The notes under the pieces are model-generated. The model made no database searches, was not told where the DNA came from, and saw only the letters and a program-made list of their open reading frames with translations. This document shows positions 26,775 to 35,079 of a stretch of DNA of 64,000 nt, piece after piece; within the stretch, counting starts at the first letter, position 1, and each line of letters starts with the position of its first letter. A program made the position numbers and the translations under genes. The stretch comes from Peptoclostridium litorale DSM 5388. Its GTDB lineage: Bacteria > Bacillota > Clostridia > Peptostreptococcales > Peptostreptococcaceae. The DNA lies in the NCBI RefSeq assembly GCF_900141635.1, contig NZ_FSRH01000002.1, positions 245,276-309,275 on the forward strand, read 5' to 3'.

Positions 26775-29700
26775 TGTCAACAATCTCCCTTTGAATCCCG
26801 TTCCACCTGTACCTTAGAACTGTAACAAAATCCGCATTGTCAGGCCTTAAAAGCTCGCATATGGCAAGTGCATCCACTGTGTCATAGTCTCCCCAGAGAA
26901 CCTGGGAGTTTATTATGAATTCGAGCTCGAGTTCCCCCAAAAGCCTGAACATGTCCCTTATGTTGTTCTCGTCGACTCCAGCAAAAGCCTCGTCAAGAGA
27001 TATTATCCTCGGGCAGTCGTTTCTCGCCCCCTTGTACTTCGCATATACCGCCGAAAAGAGCGGCACATACATGGCCATGGCCTTTTCACCGCCGCTGAAC
27101 CTGTAAAAAGCGTTGTTTGTAAGCTCTCTCCTGTTTTCATTAGTCTTTTTGTAGTAGAGCCTGAACTCGAACCACTTCCTGTAGTCAAGAACCTCCTTCA
27201 TTATGGAGTGGAATGTCTGGTGCTGTCCGCTTTCCTCGATGCTCCTTCTGACCTGGTCTATCTTGGACCTGAAGTGCATCGAAAGCCTTTCGAGCTCCGA
27301 GTCCAAAAGAAGCCCGCCGTCCTTTTTGAGTATTTCCACAAGATCGGACGAGTCCATCTGCTCTTCGTCCTGCGCCCCCCTGCTCTTCCATGCCAGACTG
27401 AATGAAAGCCCGCTCGATGTGTTCATGGACTGCATGAGAGAGTTCATCTTTTTGACCCAGCTTTCGCTGTGGTATATCTTGGCCCTTATCTTCCTGCTTA
27501 TGTTCTTTGCGAGTATGTCCTCGAATATGTGCCTGTCGCTGTCCTTGAAAAGCTTGTCGTTTTCCTCTATCTGGTAGTCTATGTGTTTTACAACGTCATA
27601 AAACCCTATATACCGGCCCCCTACCATTCCCTGTATTTCGAGTCTTTCCTGGGCCTTTTCTGCCTTTTGGAGCCTTTCGTCCTCATACTCGTTTTCCGGC
27701 GTGAAAATATTGTCTATTTTCAGCGCATATTCCGCCATGTACTGCTTGACGTCATGGTATTTCTCCTGTATGTTTTTGATGTGCTCGTTCATGCCCCTTT
27801 GAGACAATATTTCACCCTCAAGCCTTTTTATCATACTCACTGCTCTTTCAAACAGGCCGTCTTCGGATAAGCTCTCACCCACATATCCAAGGTTGATCTC
27901 GCTTGCAAAGCCCTTTTCATGTATGCCGCACAAAGCCTGTGCGAATACGATATCCCCTGTGTTTGCATCTATCTTTTCGCCTATCCCCTTTGCGCCCTCC
28001 TCTGCCCTGGCCCTTTTCCCAACAGAATCCTTTATGCGCTCGGGTATGTTCGAAAGCTCCTTTATGCACTGGGCTATCTCTTTTTGAACATCCTCAAAAC
28101 CCGAAAGCTCCAGCTGCTCTTTGAGGCTTTTGATATTTTCACGGCACCATTTCAGCTTTCTCTCAATCTCCCCAAAGTCATACGCCAGGTTGTCTATATC
28201 GACTCCTATATCCTCAATCTGATTCGAAACCCTCGAAATGTCGTAAACTGCTCCCATGAATTTTGAGTGCAGGACTTCGACCTTTGAAAGTTCGCTCTCG
28301 TATTCCCTTGCCGACTGAACAGCCTCCTCGTAACTGTCGAGGTTTACGGGAATTTGGATGTTCCTTGTTTTTTCATAGACTTCTTTTTTGGATTTTTGCA
28401 GCCTCTTCATAGCGTCCTGCTCTTCTGCCTGAGCCTTTTCATAAGCCGCCTGTGCAACCTCAAGCTCTATGCTCGCCGCTATAATCGCCTTGTGAGCAAC
28501 ATCCATGTCAGCTCCACCCGGAAATGAATCCTTTTCATTTTCAATTGACTTTAAAATCTCGTCCCTTCGTGCTATGTCCAATGACGCCTCTTTTTCCAAA
28601 AGCTCGAGTACATCCCTTTCCGACTCAAGCCTTTTTATGTTTTCCTTCCTGAACCGCTCCCTTGCAGAAGCCCCTATATACCTCGCATTTACCCGTTTCG
28701 AAACAACACCCTCTGCAGGGCCTATTCCATAGCGTCCCGATTCATCCACAAATGATATGGATTCTTCATTTCCGTCCATTATACTTCCTATGAGCCCGTC
28801 CACAATTTCAGATGGAATTATGCCCCCCAGGCTCTCATCCGCCTTTATCCTTTTGTCCCTGCTCTTAAACGCATGGCTCTGGCTTGAGAAGACATACTTG
28901 CCCGCCATTCCCTCCTGTACTGCCAAGGCCTCCACTTTGTATTCGTCCGGTATTATAAGGGCGTCCAAAAGCCCCATGCTCTCAAGCGCCTCTTCTATAA
29001 TTCCCATATCACGCTCTGCAAGCCCTTCTTCGAAATCAATCGCCCTGTAAAGCGGAATGTGAGGGATTTCAAGTTCTTTGAGCCTTCTTATATTCTCCCT
29101 GACCTCATCTCCAAGCGGCATTTGCGGTTCTTTCATCTGCTTCCAGCTTTCGATCTGCCCGTTTTTTTCTCCAATGTCCTCCCTAATTCCGTCAAGCCTC
29201 GCCAAAGCTGATTCCCTTTCCCTTGACTCGTGAATTCTTACATCCTCATATGCACCCCTCATGCATTCAAATATTTCATTGTATGAGAATTTCTCACCGT
29301 AGCCCTGTGCCATTTGCGCAATTTCACCCATAACCGCATCTGGAATCTTGATATATGTGTTGCCTTTCTCCCACGAATGCGCATTATCCACAAACTCCCC
29401 CTTCACCTCCGAAAAGAGAAGCGCGCACTCGTCGAGCTTTTTCTCTTTTTGCTCCTGTTCCCCTGATATCCTGGCGAATTTCTCCAAAAGCCTGTCGTAC
29501 TCCCTGATGTCACCCGCCTGCTGCTGAAGAGCAATTTTCGCGTCGTGTATCTTTTGGCACTGTACCTTGAGCTGGTTTTCAACAAATGAAAAATCATACT
29601 CCTCTTCAAATGCCTTTTCAATTTCGCCTTTCATGAAACTGTGCTCGTCAAAGTCAAACTCCCGCGCAATACCATCCATTTCCAAAAGCCTTCTTGAAAT

Positions 29701-30873
29701 GTCACTTTTGAAAGACTCCCCTCTCGCCTTTATTTCTCTGACTTCGCCGTCCATGACTATTCTCTTCGATTTTTTCTCGTCGAGAAGCTTTTCCTTCGAC
29801 CCCTTTTCATCCTCAAGCCTTTTCATATCCATCTCGAGCCTCGAGGCCCTTTCCCTTAGCTCATAGCTATCATGCTTTTCGAGCTCCCTTTTTTTTGCTT
29901 CAAGGGTCTCTCTTTTCAGCTCGAGGCTCTCCAGATTCCTTTTTTCGAATTCCGCCACATCCAAAAGCCCATGTCTTTGTCTTTCAAGTTCTGAAGTCTC
30001 CTCTTTCAGCCTTTCAAGCTCGCTCTTGCTTTTTGCAAAATCCTTGGCCTTTTCGAGCGCCACATATATGTTGTACTGGTCATAAGCCCTTTTTAGCTTC
30101 TGGGCCGCCTTCCTGTTGAGCTTCAACTCTTCAAGCTTGCCCTTTATGCTGTCCATGTTTTCAATGGCCTCCGACATAGGCCTTAAATCCTCGTCCGAAA
30201 GGGGCTGAAGTGAATTGTTCATTATGTCGTATATTACAGTGGGCTTGAACTCCTTAGACAGCTTCGGGGTCCTTATCTGTATGAGAAGCTTTATCAGCTC
30301 GTCGTAGTCTTCTATGCTGTCGAATCCGAAAAGATGCCTGTTGACCCCGTCCATGTAATCCTTCTGGCTCTCGAAAACTTGGCCGCCCTCGGCTATCCTG
30401 TTTTTAAGCTCTCTTTTTGTAAGGGGTATCCTCCCTCCTGACTTTTTGACAAGTTCAAAATCCTTTCCGATTCTTCTTCCATCGTTTATTATGAACCCCC
30501 AAGAGGACAGGGCCTTTCCCCTCTTGGCGTGAAGCCCCATTCCTATGGTGATGAAGTTTTTGCTCTCCTTCTTTTTGAACTCCATATACAAATACCCTGT
30601 GCTCTCCTGCTTCGACGAGTCATTCTCGCCTATAAGGTAGTTTTCAATCTTTCTGGCCCTAGATCCGAAAGGGTCAAGCCTTTCGGGGCTTTTGTTCCCG
30701 TCGAGAAGAAGTGGCACAAAACTTTGCATTGTGACCGATTTTCCCGAACCGTTGGCGCCCCTTAGCAGAATGTTTCCATCCTCGAATTCAAACGCCTCGT
30801 CATCGTAGCACCAAAAATTCACAAGTCCAGCCCGGTTTATGCTCCACCTGTTTTTTTCGCCGTTATTTGCCAT
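26761..30873 (-). CDS. jetC: Wadjet type II SMC-like ATPase JetC (TIGR02680)
   Basis: SMC/MukB-like motor that extrudes DNA loops and, on reaching a closed small circle, triggers JetD cleavage. The roughly 1370-aa protein opens with the TIGR02680 signature RWSINRAGLVNFWCYDDE and Walker A GANGSGKS (about 39-46), then PLLLDGNKSPERLDPFGSRARK. Long heptad-rich coiled coils (about 240-450 and 770-1130) flank a central hinge-like region. The C-terminal head has the ABC signature FSGGEKAMAMYVPLF and Walker B IISLDEAFAGVDE. The ATG pair at 30876/30873 lies inside the end of jetB after AGGTG; I use the second on spacing grounds. All catalytic motifs are intact. Confidence 0.93.
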   Translation of the reverse strand: MANNGEKNRWSINRAGLVNFWCYDDEAFEFEDGNILLRGANGSGKSVTMQSFVPLLLDGNKSPERLDPFGSRARKIENYLIGENDSSKQESTGYLYMEFKKKESKNFITIGMGLHAKRGKALSSWGFIINDGRRIGKDFELVKKSGGRIPLTKRELKNRIAEGGQVFESQKDYMDGVNRHLFGFDSIEDYDELIKLLIQIRTPKLSKEFKPTVIYDIMNNSLQPLSDEDLRPMSEAIENMDSIKGKLEELKLNRKAAQKLKRAYDQYNIYVALEKAKDFAKSKSELERLKEETSELERQRHGLLDVAEFEKRNLESLELKRETLEAKKRELEKHDSYELRERASRLEMDMKRLEDEKGSKEKLLDEKKSKRIVMDGEVREIKARGESFKSDISRRLLEMDGIAREFDFDEHSFMKGEIEKAFEEEYDFSFVENQLKVQCQKIHDAKIALQQQAGDIREYDRLLEKFARISGEQEQKEKKLDECALLFSEVKGEFVDNAHSWEKGNTYIKIPDAVMGEIAQMAQGYGEKFSYNEIFECMRGAYEDVRIHESRERESALARLDGIREDIGEKNGQIESWKQMKEPQMPLGDEVRENIRRLKELEIPHIPLYRAIDFEEGLAERDMGIIEEALESMGLLDALIIPDEYKVEALAVQEGMAGKYVFSSQSHAFKSRDKRIKADESLGGIIPSEIVDGLIGSIMDGNEESISFVDESGRYGIGPAEGVVSKRVNARYIGASARERFRKENIKRLESERDVLELLEKEASLDIARRDEILKSIENEKDSFPGGADMDVAHKAIIAASIELEVAQAAYEKAQAEEQDAMKRLQKSKKEVYEKTRNIQIPVNLDSYEEAVQSAREYESELSKVEVLHSKFMGAVYDISRVSNQIEDIGVDIDNLAYDFGEIERKLKWCRENIKSLKEQLELSGFEDVQKEIAQCIKELSNIPERIKDSVGKRARAEEGAKGIGEKIDANTGDIVFAQALCGIHEKGFASEINLGYVGESLSEDGLFERAVSMIKRLEGEILSQRGMNEHIKNIQEKYHDVKQYMAEYALKIDNIFTPENEYEDERLQKAEKAQERLEIQGMVGGRYIGFYDVVKHIDYQIEENDKLFKDSDRHIFEDILAKNISRKIRAKIYHSESWVKKMNSLMQSMNTSSGLSFSLAWKSRGAQDEEQMDSSDLVEILKKDGGLLLDSELERLSMHFRSKIDQVRRSIEESGQHQTFHSIMKEVLDYRKWFEFRLYYKKTNENRRELTNNAFYRFSGGEKAMAMYVPLFSAVYAKYKGARNDCPRIISLDEAFAGVDENNIRDMFRLLGELELEFIINSQVLWGDYDTVDALAICELLRPDNADFVTVLRYRWNGIQREIVDNEMQ

Positions 30874-32017
30874 CATTTTCACCTGCCGCCTTTTCAAAAT
30901 CTTCAGGATAATTTCCCTCTATCTTGCCGCAAATTGGCATTATGTGGACATCTCCCGTATACTCTTCCAGTCTTATCATTGAAAAACTCTTCATGTATTC
31001 AACTATACTGCCATACAGTTTTTCAAATCCCATGTCCCTGTACTCCTTGCTCCATCCCTTCACAAACCTTCTCTTGAGCTTTTCGACAATCCCCTTGAAC
31101 TCATACTGCGAAACCCTGATCACATCGTCGTTTGATACCTTGAGAACTCCTTCATTTACATGCTCCCTTATGATCAGATTCATCTGAAGGGCAATATCGC
31201 TCAGTGCGCTGTTTTGCGGAAAGACTCCCCTGTAGCCCTTGTTTTGGGGTAGCACTACGAATGCCGCGTTTTTATGCACATGCAGCTGGGCTGAAAGCCT
31301 GTCCTCGATGTCCGACTGCACAACTCCCTTGAAGTTTTTGATGTATTCGTAGTCGGAATCGTCTCCACCTTCGCTGTATACCGCCGGCGACATTACCAGT
31401 CTTCTGTACACCCTGTTTCTTCTTATCCTGCCCCGCTCCGTATCCATATGGCTCCACTCGTCGCCCATTATGTCTTCAATTCCGCCGTATGACATGAAAT
31501 TCCCCGTGAACTGCCTCATGAAATATACCGATATGCCGGTGTTTTCATACAGCGCCTCGGCGGCTCCGTCGGACGCAAAGTCTGATTCGCTTCCGTCATT
31601 GAGCCGTATCATCCCCATTTCGAGCGCAAACTTTATGACCTTTATAATAAACCTCCTGTGGCGGTACAGCGTCCAGTCGACCTTTCCGTCTCCCGTGAAA
31701 ACACCCTCAATGTATTCCGTGAGCTGCGAAAGGAGAAACTGCTCCCCGCCGGGCTTGTCCTCAAGAAACATAAGGAGCATGCAAAGAAACGCATACTCCA
31801 TGCAGTCTTCAAATCCGTCTATGCCCATCCAGCACTCCAAAGCTCCGGGAAGCTTTTCAAGCTTTATGAGGGTTGGATTCACTATCACCTGATATCCGAG
31901 CTTTTCTGAGAAAAACTCCCTTACCTTGGAGACATTGTCCTTGGCGTAATAGTATGCGTCCTTGTCGTCTTCCTTGAGTATCCAGTAGTTTTCAAGCATC
32001 ATGTCAACTATCTTCAT
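30863..32017 (-). CDS. jetB: Wadjet type II KITE subunit JetB (DUF2398)
   Basis: Tandem winged-helix (KITE) subunit that docks on the kleisin JetA in the SMC complex. The 384-aa protein resembles DUF2398/TIGR02678: an early LLENYWILKEDDKDAYY segment, VREFFSEKLGYQVIVNPTLIKLEKLPG (two helices and a strand before a conserved KLEK), and a C-terminal winged-helix-like part. ATG 32017 has GGGGTG five bases upstream and overlaps the spacing of the jetA stop; the next gene overlaps its end by a few codons. Sequence similarity in this subunit is low generally, so context contributes to the call. Confidence 0.87.
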   Translation of the reverse strand: MKIVDMMLENYWILKEDDKDAYYYAKDNVSKVREFFSEKLGYQVIVNPTLIKLEKLPGALECWMGIDGFEDCMEYAFLCMLLMFLEDKPGGEQFLLSQLTEYIEGVFTGDGKVDWTLYRHRRFIIKVIKFALEMGMIRLNDGSESDFASDGAAEALYENTGISVYFMRQFTGNFMSYGGIEDIMGDEWSHMDTERGRIRRNRVYRRLVMSPAVYSEGGDDSDYEYIKNFKGVVQSDIEDRLSAQLHVHKNAAFVVLPQNKGYRGVFPQNSALSDIALQMNLIIREHVNEGVLKVSNDDVIRVSQYEFKGIVEKLKRRFVKGWSKEYRDMGFEKLYGSIVEYMKSFSMIRLEEYTGDVHIMPICGKIEGNYPEDFEKAAGENDGK

Positions 32018-32021
32018 AGCT

Positions 32022-33500
32022 TCACCCCTCAAACCTTATTTTGTAGGCAGGCGTGATAAACTTTCCGTCGCTGCACTCGAGAGTGCACTTTCTGCCGTCT
32101 GCCGGATAGACAAGCTCAAATGAAGCCCCTTCGTCAGTTTTCGCCCTCCTGTTTTTCGAGGAGTTCCCCTTGGCCACCCATTTCAAAAGAGTGTTTCTTA
32201 TGTGCGGCTCTATATTGCCAATACTTTCAAAATCTATCTCGTTTCCATTTACAATTTCCCTGAGTATTTCAGCCTCCTGGAGCCTTTGGGCCATTATTTT
32301 CTCCCTCATTACCCTTTTTCTGTCTTCATTTTCGGATATTGCATTTCTAACCAACTTTTCCCTGAATGTCCTCACCCTAGGCTTTATAGTGACTTCCAGT
32401 GCCTCTTCGTCATACACACTGCTGCTCGTGCTCTCGCTCTGCCTTTCTATATCACCCCTTATGTGCCTTGTCGAAAACAGGCCGAACACGAGAGACGATA
32501 TCTTATGTGCATCATCTATGTCATTGCACGAGACGAACATTTCAGCAAGTTTCTTGTACTCCTCTTTTCTGTTTGCCAGACTGTTTTTTGTATCTATTAT
32601 CTGGCATGCAAACCTGGTTATCTTCCTGATTATGTCGTTTGTGGTCTCAAAAAGTCTCGACGCCTCGCTCTCGTGAGCTCCCTGCCCCAGAAACCACCTC
32701 TTTATGCTGTGCCACCTTCCCGATATGCTCTCCATCATCTCCTGTTCCGTGGCAATGTTTTCTATCCTCGGAATGGACATTTCGTACTCGATCACCTTGT
32801 CGAACACAGCCCTTTCACACTCTCCTCCTACGCTTTTAAGTACCGATTCTATTGCATACGAATTGGTCTGAAGGCCTTTTACAAAGCTTCTTATATACTC
32901 TATAAACTTGTCCTTGAATATCAAAAACTCCCTGCTTTTCATAAGCTCTTCTGCCCTTATGCTGCAAAGCTCGCGTATATAGTCCTGGTAGTTCTGGTTG
33001 AGCCTTTTGAAATCCTCATTCAGATTGTTCCACCATATCCCTACCTGCTGAGGAGTCTTGTCGCTCATCATTTCAAATTTTTCAATTTCCATTTTGAGCC
33101 TTTCAAGCAGAGTTGGCTCAAGCGAAGCATTTTCCACCTTCAGGTTTTCAAGCCTTATGACCATCCTCTCTATCTCCACGCTGTATGGCGAGAGCTGATA
33201 CCTGAACTGCTTATTCTTAAACTCCTCTATTGTCATGGCCTTGGACGTGTCCTGAACGGGCACGAGATTGCCCCATTCGCAAAGAGCGTCAAGATCCTGC
33301 CTGCACTGCTCCACAGTGTAGTCCTTGAACCTTTCGCTGCTGATAAGCGCTTCCAGCACGTCCTCCTTGTATAGCCAATAGTTCATCTTTTCATATTCAA
33401 TGTAGAAAAACCTTATTATGCTCCTATACCTCCATGAGTTTTCAACGCAGAGGTACTTTGCCTCCGTAAGCTGCTTTAAAAGCTTTTCCCCTATTTCCAT
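32022..33500 (-). CDS. jetA: Wadjet type II kleisin subunit JetA (DUF2397)
   Basis: Kleisin subunit that closes the SMC ring. The 492-aa product matches the DUF2397/TIGR02677 pattern: SWRYRSIIRFFYIEYEKMN near residues 21-39, the winged-helix segment ending LDALCEWGNLVPVQDT (about 70-86), and FRYQLSPYSVEIERMVIRLE (about 98-117). The middle (about 130-290) is helical and the tail (about 380-492) is basic. It is the first jet gene, 17 bp after the YgjP-like gene, with only a modest ribosome site (GATGTGAT). Intact frame, no sign of decay. Confidence 0.88.
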   Translation of the reverse strand: MEIGEKLLKQLTEAKYLCVENSWRYRSIIRFFYIEYEKMNYWLYKEDVLEALISSERFKDYTVEQCRQDLDALCEWGNLVPVQDTSKAMTIEEFKNKQFRYQLSPYSVEIERMVIRLENLKVENASLEPTLLERLKMEIEKFEMMSDKTPQQVGIWWNNLNEDFKRLNQNYQDYIRELCSIRAEELMKSREFLIFKDKFIEYIRSFVKGLQTNSYAIESVLKSVGGECERAVFDKVIEYEMSIPRIENIATEQEMMESISGRWHSIKRWFLGQGAHESEASRLFETTNDIIRKITRFACQIIDTKNSLANRKEEYKKLAEMFVSCNDIDDAHKISSLVFGLFSTRHIRGDIERQSESTSSSVYDEEALEVTIKPRVRTFREKLVRNAISENEDRKRVMREKIMAQRLQEAEILREIVNGNEIDFESIGNIEPHIRNTLLKWVAKGNSSKNRRAKTDEGASFELVYPADGRKCTLECSDGKFITPAYKIRFEG

Positions 33501-33517
33501 AATTTTATCACATCCAA

Positions 33518-34207
33518 TTAAATTTCCAGCATTGGCCCATTCTCCCTGAGCCAGTGTCTTCTTTCATTATAGTCCGAAATTATGCTACCCACAAGATTCC
33601 AGAATACAGCGGAATGGTCCATATGGACAATATGGCAAAGCTCGTGTACAACCACATAGTCTAGTATCTCTACAGGCGCCATTACAAGCCTAAAATTGAA
33701 ATTGAGATTCCTCTTGGCGCTGCAGCTTCCCCATATTGTCTTTTGGTTTTTTATTCTGAATGAATTGTGCCTTGCGGGAATATGCTGCTCATAAAAGCTT
33801 ATCCGCTCCGCCATTATGCTTCTTGCCATTTCCCTCAGGTGGTTTTCCATATGAGTTTTTAGTACGGCTTTGGTCCTTGATCTGCTTTTTATGGTCACCA
33901 TGCCGTTTTCAATATTTACGCACTCTTTAATTCCATCACCTTTTATGATTTCAACACTTATGCCATGCCTTTTGCCAAGTATCCATATCTTCCCGCCGTT
34001 TTTAATGGAATTTGCATATTCATCTTTTTTGGAATTGCACTCCATTATCTTTTCAAGCTTCCCATTCACCCAATTCTCTTTTGAGTACACAAATTCAACA
34101 ATAGCCCTTTTGGGGTATCCCAAAGGGGCTATTACTGTTATTTCTCCATTTCTGTCTATTCTCAGTTCTATGGTCTTTCGCCTTCTATACTTTACAGTGT
34201 AGTCCAT
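33518..34207 (-). CDS. YgjP-type M48/DUF45 metallopeptidase
   Basis: Predicted zinc metalloprotease of the YgjP/WLM clan. The 229-aa protein has the family's N-terminal beta region (YTVKYRRRKTIELRIDRNGEITVIAPLG) and IWGSCSAKRNLNFNFRLVMAP, then the zinc motif HELCHIVHMDHS (HExxH plus a third ligand His), near residues 190-201. Family members are often encoded inside restriction-modification and other defence operons. Here it is 17 bp before jetA and 24 bp after the HEPN gene, in the same orientation, so it may be part of the same transcript. Substrate unknown. Confidence 0.85.
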   Translation of the reverse strand: MDYTVKYRRRKTIELRIDRNGEITVIAPLGYPKRAIVEFVYSKENWVNGKLEKIMECNSKKDEYANSIKNGGKIWILGKRHGISVEIIKGDGIKECVNIENGMVTIKSRSRTKAVLKTHMENHLREMARSIMAERISFYEQHIPARHNSFRIKNQKTIWGSCSAKRNLNFNFRLVMAPVEILDYVVVHELCHIVHMDHSAVFWNLVGSIISDYNERRHWLRENGPMLEI

Positions 34208-34231
34208 GATTCACTTCCATTTCCCGTCTCA

Positions 34232-34690
34232 CTACTGCAGTGCAGATGCGTATTCAATGGTTTTTTCTATGTCGCCTATAAGAATCGCTGTCATCCTCAA
34301 AACTTCCTTGAATATTCCACTTACAACCTCAGGCAAATATTCATGAGCGATGTCATTTCTAAGCCTTCTTATCTTTTTCAGCTTTTCCGCATCTTCTACT
34401 ATATTCCTTTTTTCCGCCCTGTTTATCCTGTCTATTACGGTTCCGCTGCCTTCAAGTTCTATTATGTCTATACGCCTGAAAACCTTTTGGATCAGTATGT
34501 CGCTCGCCCTCGAAAACCTGCTTGTAAGAGCCTCAAACCTGTCCAGCTCGTCGAATGTGTACTCTTCCTTTATTCCTATCTTGCTGCACGTCTCATATGA
34601 ATATTTCAGTATCTCGTTGGCGCCTTTTAATAGGTTTATTCCTTCAGTTAAAACCTCTTTTTCATCTCTTCCAAAATCTGTAAGTCTCAT
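34232..34690 (-). CDS. HEPN-domain protein (HepT/DUF86-like)
   Basis: 152-aa all-helical protein with the HEPN signature RNDIAHEY (R-x4-H, about 117-124) that forms the RNase active site in HepT-type toxins and other defence RNases. A HepT normally pairs with an MntA nucleotidyltransferase; no such gene is adjacent, so this would be an orphan or act with another partner. It lies 45 bp after ydbC and 24 bp before the YgjP-like gene. RNase activity is inference from the motif; HEPN proteins can also be inactive scaffolds. Confidence 0.78.
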   Translation of the reverse strand: MRLTDFGRDEKEVLTEGINLLKGANEILKYSYETCSKIGIKEEYTFDELDRFEALTSRFSRASDILIQKVFRRIDIIELEGSGTVIDRINRAEKRNIVEDAEKLKKIRRLRNDIAHEYLPEVVSGIFKEVLRMTAILIGDIEKTIEYASALQ

Positions 34691-34735
34691 AAATTTATAT
34701 CTGCCTCTCTTTTATCCTATTGCCTGCAAAAGCAT

Positions 34736-34957
34736 CTACAGATCCATGTCGTTGAGAATGTCTCTGAGCTTTTTAAGCTCTTCCCTGCTCATCGTTATGC
34801 CCTTACCCATCTTTTCGTGTTCCGGAGCCCAGTCCCTCAAATCGTACTTGGCCTCTCTTTCATTCCAGCTTATGAGATTCAGCTCCTTTGTCCAGCCCTT
34901 CGACGATTCCGAAACCACTCCTATTTGCTCTTCTATTTCGTATTTTATGCCTGCCAT
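34736..34957 (-). CDS. ydbC: YdbC family PC4-like single-stranded-nucleic-acid-binding protein
   Basis: 73-aa homologue of bacterial YdbC/PC4 proteins, small beta-sheet dimers that bind single-stranded DNA. The whole sequence fits the family: IEEQIGVVSESSKGWTKELN, ISWNEREAKYDLRDWAPEHEKMGKG and a C-terminal helix with LKKLRDIL. GGAGAG precedes the ATG. It is the first gene of the block that leads into Wadjet. ydbC genes are usually housekeeping singletons, so its place here could be chance or useful to DNA handling. Confidence 0.87.
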   Translation of the reverse strand: MAGIKYEIEEQIGVVSESSKGWTKELNLISWNEREAKYDLRDWAPEHEKMGKGITMSREELKKLRDILNDMDL

Positions 34958-35079
34958 TTCATTCTCTCCTATCCCTTTAACCCTCTTATTTGTTTTTTAT
35001 CGTAGATACGCTTTTTATATCTATAACTTACCATATATACATTCTCTTTTCCACATCTGACTCCTGCAAAATAAAACAT

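Noticed and set aside
32202..33374. 390-codon open frame on the plus strand across jetA
   Set aside because: Antisense shadow of jetA with Tyr/Phe/His-rich composition and no recognisable domain.
25107..34960. Attachment sites or integrase marking the Wadjet block as a mobile island
   Set aside because: No integrase, transposase, tRNA or direct repeat at its borders could be seen; base composition looks like the neighbours by eye.
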